Shown: positions 17,787-25,628 of the stretch, piece after piece
How positions within the stretch are numbered: position 1 is the stretch's first letter
Layout: the number at the start of each line of letters is the position of its first letter
DNA from: an uncultured Lachnospiraceae bacterium
Lineage (GTDB): Bacteria; Bacillota; Clostridia; Lachnospirales; Lachnospiraceae
Length of the DNA stretch: 64,000 nucleotides
NCBI GenBank assembly: GCA_910577655.1
Contig: CAJTOW010000003.1
Coordinates: 19,859-83,858 of the forward strand
Direction: 5' to 3'
The notes under the pieces: model-generated
What the model was told of the DNA's origin: nothing
What the model saw: the letters and a program-made list of their open reading frames with translations, nothing else
Database searches by the model: none
Position numbers and translations under genes: made by a program

Positions 17787-18173
17787 ATGAATATCATAGC
17801 GATTGGGGTTATGGGGATCACGGCAGTGCTCCTGGCAATCCAGATGAAGGGAGTCCGGGCAGAGTACGGCACCTGTCTGGCCATTGCTGCAGGGTGCCTG
17901 ATCAGCTTTTTCGCGGTGGGCAAGATGAAGACGATCTTTGATGCCATGGCGCGGATTCAGGATATGATCCGGCTCCAGGATGTTTATCTGTCCATTCTTT
18001 TGAAGATGGCAGGGATCACCTATGTGGCGGAATTTTCCTCTGGCATCTGCCGGGATGCGGGTTATGGAGCCATCGGGAACCAGATCGAGATCTTCGGGCG
18101 GCTGACAATTCTGGCGGTCAGTATGCCCATAATCCTGGCGCTGCTGGATGTGCTGCAGGGGTTTGCGGCATGA
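17787..18173 (+). CDS. spoIIIAD: Stage III sporulation protein AD
   Basis: A 128-residue membrane protein related to SpoIIIAC but longer. It has hydrophobic segments at both ends (MNIIAIGVMGITAVLLAIQM; LTILAVSMPIILALLDVLQG) and the conserved middle ILLKMAGITYVAEFSSGICR. TAGGAGA precedes ATG 17787. Its stop overlaps the spoIIIAE start. Confidence 0.94.
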   Translation: MNIIAIGVMGITAVLLAIQMKGVRAEYGTCLAIAAGCLISFFAVGKMKTIFDAMARIQDMIRLQDVYLSILLKMAGITYVAEFSSGICRDAGYGAIGNQIEIFGRLTILAVSMPIILALLDVLQGFAA

Positions 18174-19516
18174 GGCGGGGGAGAGCCGGCAGGAGGGCAG
18201 GCGGGCTGTATGGGAAGGAAGGCAGGAGACCGAGGCCAGGACAGGCGGTAAAGTCCGGGAGCCTGCCCAAAAGGTGGCTGGGATGGATGGCCGTAATGGT
18301 ATTTTTGGCTGTGCTGTGCCAGGGGAGGATGGTATGTCAGGCCGCCATGCCGGGAAATGCCGGAGAAGAGCCGGTCTGGGAGAGCAGCCGGACACCGGCT
18401 GCAGAAGTCCATACCTGGAAGAAGGAGACCGGGCCGGAACCGGATTCTGGAATTGCAGACCTTCTGCCTGACACAAAGGACTGGGCGGATATCGACCAGT
18501 TCCTTCTGGGACAGCAGTCCCAGGGGGAGACTCTGGCCTTTTCAGATCTGGTAAAGGCCCTGGCACAAGGCAGGGGGAAGGAGGCAGGACGCATTATCCT
18601 GACGCTGTTTGAGACAACCTTTGTCAGGGAGATACGAAACGGAGGGCGTATGGCGGGACAGCTTCTGGCCCTGGGAATTATGGGGGCGGTGTTTACAAGC
18701 TTTTCCGGTATCTTCCAGTCGGGCCAGGTATCGGAGACGGGATTTTTCCTGACCTATCTTCTGGTGGCGGCAGTGCTGGCGGCAGCAGTGCTGGACGGGG
18801 TGGTGATCACCAGCCAGGTGCTGGAGCGGCAGGTGGAATTTATGAATGTGCTGCTGCCTTCTTATCTGATCGCGGTGACCTGGGCGGGGGGAAGTCTCAC
18901 CGGAGCGGCCTGGATGGAGTTCTTCCTGTTTCTTCTGGCCGTGGTTCCCTGGCTGTACCTGAAGCTGCTTCTTCCCCTGGTCCGCATCTACACCCTGCTG
19001 GTCATGGTTGGAAATATGGGGAAAGAGGACAGAATGTCCCGTATGGCCCAGCTGGTCCAGAGCATTGTCCGCTGGGGCAGCAGATCCCTGATCGGCGCGG
19101 TGGCAGGCTTCCAGATCGTCCAGGGTATGGTGCTTCCCTATGCGGACGCGGTGAAGAATACGGGGCTTGAAAAGCTGCTGCAGATGATTCCGGGACTGGG
19201 GCAGGGGGTGGGTGCCGCGGCCAGGGTCATCCTGGGTTCCGGGGTGCTGATCCGCAATGCCATGGGAGCGGCAGCAGTCATAATCCTTCTGCTTCTCAGT
19301 CTGGTGCCGGTGATGAAGCTGGCAATCCTCTGTGTTCTTTACAAGGCCGCGGCATCGATCCTTCAGCCGGTGGGGGACAGGCGTCTGGTGGCCTGCATCG
19401 CCGGGGTGGCGGAGGGAGAGAGGATGCTGCTGGGGCTGACGGTGGCAGGTATGATGGTCTTTGTACTGACCATTGCACTGGTCTGTGCCGGGGCGAATCT
19501 GGCTTACTTTGCCTGA
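18170..19516 (+). CDS. spoIIIAE: Stage III sporulation protein AE
   Basis: A 448-residue polytopic membrane protein, the largest of the operon. A basic N-terminus and signal-like segment (WLGWMAVMVFLAVLCQGRMV) precede several membrane helices. The region MNVLLPSYLIAVTWAGGSLT and the C-terminal GVAEGERMLLGLTVAGMMVF are typical. Its start overlaps spoIIIAD by 4 bases (ATGA). Part of the channel between mother cell and forespore. Confidence 0.93.
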   Translation: MRRGRAGRRAGGLYGKEGRRPRPGQAVKSGSLPKRWLGWMAVMVFLAVLCQGRMVCQAAMPGNAGEEPVWESSRTPAAEVHTWKKETGPEPDSGIADLLPDTKDWADIDQFLLGQQSQGETLAFSDLVKALAQGRGKEAGRIILTLFETTFVREIRNGGRMAGQLLALGIMGAVFTSFSGIFQSGQVSETGFFLTYLLVAAVLAAAVLDGVVITSQVLERQVEFMNVLLPSYLIAVTWAGGSLTGAAWMEFFLFLLAVVPWLYLKLLLPLVRIYTLLVMVGNMGKEDRMSRMAQLVQSIVRWGSRSLIGAVAGFQIVQGMVLPYADAVKNTGLEKLLQMIPGLGQGVGAAARVILGSGVLIRNAMGAAAVIILLLLSLVPVMKLAILCVLYKAAASILQPVGDRRLVACIAGVAEGERMLLGLTVAGMMVFVLTIALVCAGANLAYFA

Positions 19517-19540
19517 GAAATCCGTATGGAGGGAAGGAAA

Positions 19541-20077
19541 ATGGAACAGCTCTATGGATGGATCCGCAATCTGGCAGGCTATTTCGTATTTCTGGCTGTG
19601 CTGGAACAGCTGATGTCCGGCAGCAGATCCGGGCGGTATGTCCGCTTCTTTGCGGGGATTATCCTGATCCTGCTGGTGTTAAAGCCTCTGACCGGCGGAC
19701 TGCATCTGGAGGATGCCCTGGTCCGGGAGTATGAAGCTCTTTTGTTTCAGTATGACACCAGGGATCTGCGGCAGGAAATATCCGGCGCGGAAAACCAGCG
19801 TCTGGAGCGGATCATGGACCAGTATGAGCTGGCTGTGGCCCAGACTGTGGAGGAACTTGCCAGGGCAGAGGGATATAAGGTATACGGGTGTGTGGCTGTG
19901 ATCCAGCGGGATAAAGGCAGCGACCGGTTCGGGGAGGTGGTGGAGATACAATTGTCTGTGGGCAATCAGGACAATGTGGGATATGATGATTCAGAGAGGC
20001 TGAAAAAGAAAGTTGCTGTCTGTTATGATCTGGAGGAGGAGCATGTGGAAATTCAAATCGTGGAAAGGGAAGGATAA
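19541..20077 (+). CDS. spoIIIAF: Stage III sporulation protein AF
   Basis: A 178-residue protein with two N-terminal membrane helices (LAGYFVFLAVLEQLM and FFAGIILILLVLKPLTGG) and a soluble C-terminal ring-forming-type domain. ATG 19541 is preferred over in-frame ATG 19526 because GGGAAGGAAA lies immediately upstream of it. The last 35 bases overlap spoIIIAG. Confidence 0.9.
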   Translation: MEQLYGWIRNLAGYFVFLAVLEQLMSGSRSGRYVRFFAGIILILLVLKPLTGGLHLEDALVREYEALLFQYDTRDLRQEISGAENQRLERIMDQYELAVAQTVEELARAEGYKVYGCVAVIQRDKGSDRFGEVVEIQLSVGNQDNVGYDDSERLKKKVAVCYDLEEEHVEIQIVEREG

Positions 20078-20714
20078 ATGGCTGTTTCTGGCAGTAGCCG
20101 GAGTGATCTTATGTATTCTGGCATTTCCGGCAGAACAGCTGGCAGAACGGGGAAGGACGGGAACAAAAGCGGAGTCCGGATCCGTCCGGGCCGGGGAAGC
20201 CGACAGAGAGGAAGGTGTGGATCTGTTCTTTGGCTCTGACGGGCAGGAAGCCGGAGCAGCGGCAGTGGCGGGGGAGAATTTCCAGGAAGGGGTGGAGGCT
20301 TCCGCAGGCGGGAGCATTTCCTATGAGGAACAGCTGGAGAAGCGGATCCGGGAGCTTTTGCGGTATGTGGACGGGGTGGGGAAGGTGGATGTGCTGGTGG
20401 TCTTAAAGGCATCTTCGGAGAAGGTGATCCATGTGGACGGGAACATTACCTATTCCCTGACCGAAGAGACAGACGGAAACGGCATACGGCGCAAGACAGA
20501 GAGCCGGGAGGAAACAAAGGATACGGTTCTAAGCTCGGGAAACGGGCAGAATGCGCCGGTGATTGAGAAGGAGATACGTCCGGAGATATCCGGAATCATC
20601 ATCAGCGCCACCGGCGGAGGGAGTCCGGCAGTATGCGCGGAAATTTCTGCCGCAATGGAAGCATTATTTGGCCTTCCCCCTCATAAGATAAAAGTACTAA
20701 AGCGGGTGGAATAA
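20043..20714 (+). CDS. spoIIIAG: Stage III sporulation protein AG
   Basis: A 223-residue protein with a single N-terminal membrane helix (WLFLAVAGVILCILAFPAEQ), a variable acidic linker, and the conserved ring-building motif domain (LEKRIRELLRYVDGVGKVDV, PEISGIIISATGGG). SpoIIIAG forms a large ring in the intermembrane space. ATG 20043 follows TGGAGGAGGA within the end of spoIIIAF, so translation is coupled. Confidence 0.92.
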   Translation: MWKFKSWKGKDKWLFLAVAGVILCILAFPAEQLAERGRTGTKAESGSVRAGEADREEGVDLFFGSDGQEAGAAAVAGENFQEGVEASAGGSISYEEQLEKRIRELLRYVDGVGKVDVLVVLKASSEKVIHVDGNITYSLTEETDGNGIRRKTESREETKDTVLSSGNGQNAPVIEKEIRPEISGIIISATGGGSPAVCAEISAAMEALFGLPPHKIKVLKRVE

Positions 20715-20727
20715 AGGAGTGTCATGT

Positions 20728-21486
20728 ATGAAATTAAGAAAATTCAGAACTGAGCGGAAGGATGGAAATGGAAATATGAAAAAACTATTCCGCAGGAACC
20801 AGATCATCATCACGACTCTGGCGATTATGATCGCAGCAGCAGGCTATTTAAACTACGCAGGGAAGAAGGAGCTGGAAGCCAGCACAGATACAGGGATTCA
20901 GGAGGCCGGAATGCTGGAGATCTCAGACGAGGATCTTCTGATGGAGAACCAGGCGGCCAATTATTACTATCCCGGGGAGATCGAGGAGGCAGAATCTCTG
21001 GCCGAGCATTACGATCCGGCCCAGACGGAAGCCGGACAGCAGCTGGCGGAGATCGACAGCTGGGACGGAGACGAGGAAGCAGGGATGGACAGTCCCGGAG
21101 AGGCGGTGCTGACCAGCGGCCTGACTGTCGCTGATTACATAGCTAACGTGCAGCTGAACCGGGAGCAGATCCGGGCGAAAAATAAGGAAACCCTCAACAG
21201 TATCATCAACAATACCAACATTGAGGAATCAGCCAAGCAGGAGGCTATCCAGAACATGATCGCCATGACTGCCATCGCCGAGAAGGAAAATGCCGCCGAG
21301 ACCCTGCTCCAGGCCAAGGGCTTTGCAGATCCGGTGGTAAGCCTGACAGACGGCAAGGTGGATGTGGTCATCAACGCTGCCAGCATCACGGACCAGCAGC
21401 GGGCCCAGATCGAGGATATCGTCAAGCGCAAGACCGAGGTGCCGGCAGACGGGATAGTGATTACTCTGCTGAATCTGGGAGAATAG
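20728..21486 (+). CDS. spoIIIAH: Stage III sporulation protein AH
   Basis: A 252-residue protein with an N-terminal membrane helix (RRNQIIITTLAIMIAAAGYL) and the C-terminal YscJ-like ring domain (TLNSIINNTNIEESAKQEA, VVSLTDGKVDVVINA). It partners forespore SpoIIQ in the channel. ATG 20728, 8 bases after AAAGGAG, is chosen; the codons at 20719 and 20724 are too close or out of frame. It ends the operon. Confidence 0.93.
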   Translation: MKLRKFRTERKDGNGNMKKLFRRNQIIITTLAIMIAAAGYLNYAGKKELEASTDTGIQEAGMLEISDEDLLMENQAANYYYPGEIEEAESLAEHYDPAQTEAGQQLAEIDSWDGDEEAGMDSPGEAVLTSGLTVADYIANVQLNREQIRAKNKETLNSIINNTNIEESAKQEAIQNMIAMTAIAEKENAAETLLQAKGFADPVVSLTDGKVDVVINAASITDQQRAQIEDIVKRKTEVPADGIVITLLNLGE

Positions 21487-21489
21487 GGG

Positions 21490-21521
21490 CAACAGTTCAG
21501 ACGGCCCGTCTGAACCGTTAC
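21490..21521. repeat. Dispersed palindromic repeat, short copy (4)
   Basis: CAACAGTTCAGACGG (21490-21504) faces CCGTCTGAACCGTTAC (21506-21521) with almost no loop. It lies 4 bases after the spoIIIAH stop. Its position suggests an end-of-operon stem. Confidence 0.75.
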
Positions 21522-21622
21522 GAATAGGGGAATTAATTTGAAAACATGCCTATGCAAACCTGGCTCCTTTTGATATAATGAAATAAGTTTCATAAGTTTG
21601 TTTGAGTTCAGGAGGTATGGCT

Positions 21623-22009
21623 GTGGCAGAATCAGATGAGAGAAATACACATAAGGTCTACGAGACGGATAAAATCGGCGAGGTCCAGATCGCGGATGAG
21701 GTGGTTGCCATCATCGCCGGTCTGGCAGCTACAGAGGTAGAGGGCGTGGATTCCATGGCAGGCAACATCACCAATGAACTGGTGGGTAAGCTTGGCATGA
21801 AGAACTTGTCCAAGGGAGTCAAGATCGATGTGACAGAGGAGCATGTATCCGTGGATCTGTCACTGAATATCAAGTATGGATACAACATCCCGGATGTAAG
21901 TGAGAAGGTTCAGGATAAAGTAAAAAGCGCGATCCAGAATATGACGGGACTTACGGTTCTGGAGGTGAATATCCGGATCGCCGGTGTGAATTTTGCAGAC
22001 GGGAATTAG
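21623..22009 (+). CDS. Asp23/Gls24 family envelope-associated protein
   Basis: A 128-residue protein with the Gls24 fold signature (IGEVQIADEVVAIIAGLAAT, EVEGVDSMAGN, VSVDLSLNIKYGYNIPDVSE, GLTVLEVNIRIAGVNF). These proteins sit at the membrane or envelope and are tied to stress. GTG 21623 is preferred: GGAGG at 21611-21615 is 7 bases away, whereas ATG 21617 almost touches it. Its position before nusB is a common arrangement in Clostridia, although a divergent transporter gene separates the two here. Confidence 0.85.
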   Translation: MAESDERNTHKVYETDKIGEVQIADEVVAIIAGLAATEVEGVDSMAGNITNELVGKLGMKNLSKGVKIDVTEEHVSVDLSLNIKYGYNIPDVSEKVQDKVKSAIQNMTGLTVLEVNIRIAGVNFADGN

Positions 22010-22015
22010 AGAAAA

Positions 22016-22042
22016 GACAAAAAGCCTCTGGCTGCTGCCAGA
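22016..22042 (-). terminator. Terminator for the DMT-type transporter gene
   Basis: On the minus strand TCTGGCAGCAGCCAGA forms a 6-bp stem followed by GGCTTTTTGTC. It sits 22 bases past the transporter stop and between convergent genes, so it may also hinder transcription from the Gls24 gene. Confidence 0.6.
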
Positions 22043-22063
22043 CTCCCGGGCGGATTTTTGCGT

Positions 22064-22489
22064 TTAATTGAACACGATGATTCCGGCGATGGCGATCAGC
22101 GCGCCGAACAGTTTTTTCCATTCAAAGGGGGATTTTTCTACCCCGAACAGGCCAAACAGTTCAATTCCATATGCCACGACGATCTGGGTGATCACGATCA
22201 GCAGCGTAGCCCTGGCCGGACCCAGGCCATCCATGCTTTTGATGACCGTGTAGGTGATGAAGGCGCCGATGACACCTCCGGCCAGCATGTAGAGGGGCCG
22301 CACCTGCAGGATGGCGTCTATGGGACTTTTATCCCCCCAGAACCAGAGCAGGACGCAGGTGAGAAATGCTGTCAGCTGCACCCAGCCCGCGGACACCCAG
22401 ATGCCGGTCTGTTTTGTCACCTCTGTATTTAATACTCCCTGAATACTCATAAGCGCACCGGAAACCAGCGCAATCATAAATCCCCACAT
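22064..22489 (-). CDS. Small DMT-superfamily transporter (YdcZ/DUF606 type)
   Basis: A 141-residue protein with about five hydrophobic helices (MWGFMIALVSGALMSIQGVL, WVQLTAFLTCVLLWFW, LAGGVIGAFITYTVIKSM, ATLLIVITQIVVAYGIELFG, LFGALIAIAGIIVF). The half-size length and VLNTEVTKQTG motif match YdcZ. Such proteins probably work as dimers; the substrate is unknown. ATG 22489 with AGGAGGT upstream; longer readings toward 22951 antisense nusB and have no support. Confidence 0.8.
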   Translation of the reverse strand: MWGFMIALVSGALMSIQGVLNTEVTKQTGIWVSAGWVQLTAFLTCVLLWFWGDKSPIDAILQVRPLYMLAGGVIGAFITYTVIKSMDGLGPARATLLIVITQIVVAYGIELFGLFGVEKSPFEWKKLFGALIAIAGIIVFN

Positions 22490-22693
22490 AATCGGACCTC
22501 CTGGTTCTTTGTCATGATTGTTTTCCTGATTAGGATTTCCAGAGAAGGAGAAAATATACCATGAACACTTAATCAACAGACAGGGAATGGGTGCCGGAGA
22601 CGAAGCATGATGGAAATGCTTGTGAAACCTGGAAAAATGTGTTATGATACCTACCAGGTATCCAGAGATCTTTGTGCCAGGAGGAACAGACCG

Positions 22694-23146
22694 ATGACCA
22701 GAAGAGAGATGCGGGAGCATTGCTTCAAGATGCTTTTTGGAGTGGTTTTTTATCCGCCGGAGGAGACGAAAGACCAGGCGGAGCAGTATTTTGAGTCCCC
22801 CCAGGAGGAGGACACTACAGAGGACGGAGCCGTGGAGATCATCCACCAGGTTGATATGGGCGAGACAGACCGCGCATTTCTCATTGACCGGGTGGAAGGC
22901 ATGGCAGGGAAGATCCCGGAGCTGGATGGGAAGCTGGACGTGGTGGCCCATGGCTGGAAGACCCGGCGCATGGGACGGGTGGAGCTGACGATTCTGCGGC
23001 AGGCTCTTTATGAGATGGCCTATGACAGCGAGGTACCGGACAAGGTGGCGATCAATGAAGCCGTGGAGCTGGCCAAGCGGTTCGGCGGCAGGGATTCCGC
23101 GGCTTTTGTCAACGGTGTACTGGCGAAAATCGTAAAACAGGAGTAA
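22694..23146 (+). CDS. nusB: Transcription antitermination factor NusB
   Basis: A 150-residue all-helical RNA-binding protein. MTRREMREHCFKMLFGVVFY at the start and VDKVAINEAVELAKRF-like, GRDSAAFVNGVLAKI at the end are NusB marks. It carries an acidic loop at about residues 25-55. ATG 22694 follows CAGGAGGAAC. It is 1 base from xseA, in the conserved nusB-xseA-xseB-ispA-dxs order. Confidence 0.93.
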   Translation: MTRREMREHCFKMLFGVVFYPPEETKDQAEQYFESPQEEDTTEDGAVEIIHQVDMGETDRAFLIDRVEGMAGKIPELDGKLDVVAHGWKTRRMGRVELTILRQALYEMAYDSEVPDKVAINEAVELAKRFGGRDSAAFVNGVLAKIVKQE

Positions 23147-23147
23147 T

Positions 23148-24371
23148 ATGGCAGGTATTTATTCAGTATCACAAGTTAATTCCTATATTAAGAATATGTT
23201 TGCCCAGGACTTTGCCCTGAACCGGATCTCGGTCCGGGGCGAGGTGTCCAACTGCAAATATCACACTTCTGGACATATTTATTTTACACTGAAGGACAAG
23301 ACCGGGACTTTGTCGGCTGTGATGTTTGCCAGCCAGAGGCGCGGTCTTTCTTTTCAGATGGCGGAGGGGCAGCAGGTGGTGGTGGAGGGTTCCGTGGATG
23401 TCTATGAGCGGGACGGCAAGTACCAGCTCTATGCCAGGAAGATCCAGCAGGAGGGCCTGGGGGATCTGTTTGCCCGGTTTCAGAAGGTTAGGGACGAGCT
23501 GGAGGAGATGGGGATGTTCTCCCCGGAATACAAGCAGCCCATCCCTCGTTATGCCAGGACAGTAGGGGTGGTGACGGCTTCCACCGGAGCCGCCATCCGG
23601 GATATCATGAATATCTCCGCCCGGAGGAATCCTTATGTGCAGCTTGTGCTCTGTCCGGCCCTGGTCCAGGGCCAGGGAGCGGCAGAGAGCATAGCCTCCG
23701 GCATCCGCAGGCTGGATGCCATGGGGCTGGATGTGCTGATCGTGGGACGCGGCGGCGGTTCCATCGAGGATCTCTGGGCCTTCAATGAGGAGCTGGTGGC
23801 CAGGGCTATTTTCGAATGCCGGACACCGGTGATCTCTGCGGTAGGACATGAGACCGACGTAACCATCGCGGACTATGTGGCAGATCTGCGGGCACCTACT
23901 CCGTCGGCGGCGGCGGAGCTGGCGGTCTTTGATTATGCCCGGTTTGCGGGACAGATGGAGCTCTATGAGGCCGCCTTCACCCGCTCTTTGGGGCGCAGGC
24001 TGGAGCAGTGCCGCTACAGGATCAGCCAGTACCGGCTGCGTTTTCAGATTCATGACCCCATCCGTCAGATCCATGAGCGGAGGCAGCAGCTGGCTGACTG
24101 GGAGGACCAGATGGGCCAGATTCTGGAGCAGAAGCTGATGACGGCGAAGCACCGGCTGGCTCTGGCCAGCGGCCGCCTGCACGGATTATCTCCCCTGGAG
24201 CGGATCAGCGGCGGTTTTGGGTTCGTGACAGGGGAGTCGGGAGCGCGGATCGCCCATGTCCGGGACGTCCGTGAGGATGAGGTGATCACGGTGCGGATCT
24301 CGGACGGCAGTCTGAAAGCCAGGGTGCTGGAACGTACCTTGCAGCAGCAGGAAGACGGCCGGGAGGGATGA
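23148..24371 (+). CDS. xseA: Exodeoxyribonuclease VII large subunit
   Basis: A 407-residue subunit of normal length. The N-terminal OB fold (ISVRGEVSNCKYHTSGHIYF, TLKDKTGTLSAVMF) precedes the catalytic region (GVVTASTGAAIRDIMNISAR, VGRGGGSIEDLWAFNEE, SAVGHETDVTIADYVADLRA, TPSAAAEL). A C-terminal helical region binds XseB. It degrades single-stranded DNA in both directions. Confidence 0.96.
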   Translation: MAGIYSVSQVNSYIKNMFAQDFALNRISVRGEVSNCKYHTSGHIYFTLKDKTGTLSAVMFASQRRGLSFQMAEGQQVVVEGSVDVYERDGKYQLYARKIQQEGLGDLFARFQKVRDELEEMGMFSPEYKQPIPRYARTVGVVTASTGAAIRDIMNISARRNPYVQLVLCPALVQGQGAAESIASGIRRLDAMGLDVLIVGRGGGSIEDLWAFNEELVARAIFECRTPVISAVGHETDVTIADYVADLRAPTPSAAAELAVFDYARFAGQMELYEAAFTRSLGRRLEQCRYRISQYRLRFQIHDPIRQIHERRQQLADWEDQMGQILEQKLMTAKHRLALASGRLHGLSPLERISGGFGFVTGESGARIAHVRDVREDEVITVRISDGSLKARVLERTLQQQEDGREG

Positions 24372-24477
24372 GACGGCGCATGGCTTCAGTGGCTGCGTAT
24401 CACCATAGCACCGGTATCCATATGGTTTGTATGATTGTATATAACAGTGTTGAGAAAGAGATTTAAAGGAGCCAGTG

Positions 24478-24693
24478 ATGGGAGAGACAGAGGGAAAGAC
24501 GATTGAGGAGACATTTAAAGAGCTGGATGGGATCATGGAGAAGCTGGAAGCACCGGACACCAGTCTGGAGGATTCCTTTGCTTTCTATGAAGCGGGGATG
24601 AAGCTGGTGCGGGAATGTTCGGAAAAGATAGATAAGGTGGAAAAGAAGATTCTGATCCTGCAGGAAGGAGGCGGGGATCATGAAGATGTATGA
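24478..24693 (+). CDS. xseB: Exodeoxyribonuclease VII small subunit
   Basis: A 71-residue helical protein (TIEETFKELDGIMEKLEAPD, LEDSFAFYEAGMKLVRECSE), which is the family pattern. ATG 24478 lies 5 bases after AAAGGAG; GTG 24475 is an alternative. It overlaps ispA by 14 bases. The 106 bases between xseA and xseB show no gene. Confidence 0.93.
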   Translation: MGETEGKTIEETFKELDGIMEKLEAPDTSLEDSFAFYEAGMKLVRECSEKIDKVEKKILILQEGGGDHEDV

Positions 24694-25573
24694 GGAGCTT
24701 GGGAAGCGGACCGCCCAGGTGGAGGCTGTGGTGGAGCAGTATCTCCCGGAGGAGGCAGGACATCAGAAGACCATTTTTGAGGCCATGAATTACAGTGTCC
24801 GGGCCGGAGGCAAGCGTCTGCGCCCCATGCTGATGCTGGAGACCTACCGTCTGTTTGGCGGTCAGGGGAAGGAGATAGAGCCCTTTATGGCGGCTGTTGA
24901 GATGATCCATACATCCTCACTGATTCACGATGACCTGCCATGTATGGACAATGATGAGCTGCGCAGGGGCAAGCCCACTACCTGGGTTAAGTATGGCTAC
25001 GATATGGCCGTGCTGGCCGGAGATGCCCTGATGATCTACGCCTTTGAGACGGCGGCAAAAGCCTGCCAGGAAGGCCCGGGGGAGAAGGCCGGACTGGTGG
25101 CCCGGGCCATGGGACTGCTGGCTGCAAAGACCGGCATCTATGGGATGATCGGCGGCCAGGTGGTGGATGTTGAGCTGACCGGCAGGCCGGTGGGCCGGGA
25201 ACAGCTGGATTTTATCTACAGGCTGAAGACAAGCGCTCTTTTAGAGGCTTCCATGATGACCGGCGCCCTTTTGGCAGGCGCGGAGGAGGACCAGCTAAGG
25301 ACAGTGGAGCAGATCGCCGCGGCAGTGGGACTTGCATTCCAGATCCAGGACGATATCCTGGATGTGACCGGCACCCCGGAGCAGCTGGGCAAGCCGGTTC
25401 TCAGCGATGAGAAGAACCAGAAGACCACGTATGTGACTCTGGAAGGCCTTGAAAAGGCCAGAGAGGACGTGGCGCGGATTTCGGCGGAGGCGTTAAAGCT
25501 CCTTCACAGCCTTCCGGGGGAGAACCTGTTCCTGGAAGAGCTTATCCAGATGCTGGTTACGAGAGAAAAATAG
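24680..25573 (+). CDS. ispA: Polyprenyl diphosphate synthase (farnesyl/geranyl type)
   Basis: A 297-residue trans-prenyltransferase. The first aspartate motif is in SLIHDDLPCMDND and the second in FQIQDDILDVTG; GGKRLRPMLML is the pyrophosphate site. It condenses IPP onto allylic diphosphates in isoprenoid synthesis. It overlaps xseB and precedes dxs, as in many Clostridia. Chain length cannot be fixed with confidence. Confidence 0.93.
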   Translation: MKMYEELGKRTAQVEAVVEQYLPEEAGHQKTIFEAMNYSVRAGGKRLRPMLMLETYRLFGGQGKEIEPFMAAVEMIHTSSLIHDDLPCMDNDELRRGKPTTWVKYGYDMAVLAGDALMIYAFETAAKACQEGPGEKAGLVARAMGLLAAKTGIYGMIGGQVVDVELTGRPVGREQLDFIYRLKTSALLEASMMTGALLAGAEEDQLRTVEQIAAAVGLAFQIQDDILDVTGTPEQLGKPVLSDEKNQKTTYVTLEGLEKAREDVARISAEALKLLHSLPGENLFLEELIQMLVTREK

Positions 25574-25628
25574 GTGTGGGCTGGAGAACGGCTGTAACCC
25601 AAATGCTATAGGAACGAGGAATAACAGA

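Noticed and set aside
22490..22951. Extended N-terminus for the DMT-type transporter
   Set aside because: It would run antisense through nusB; ATG 22489 with AGGAGGT gives a complete family-length protein.
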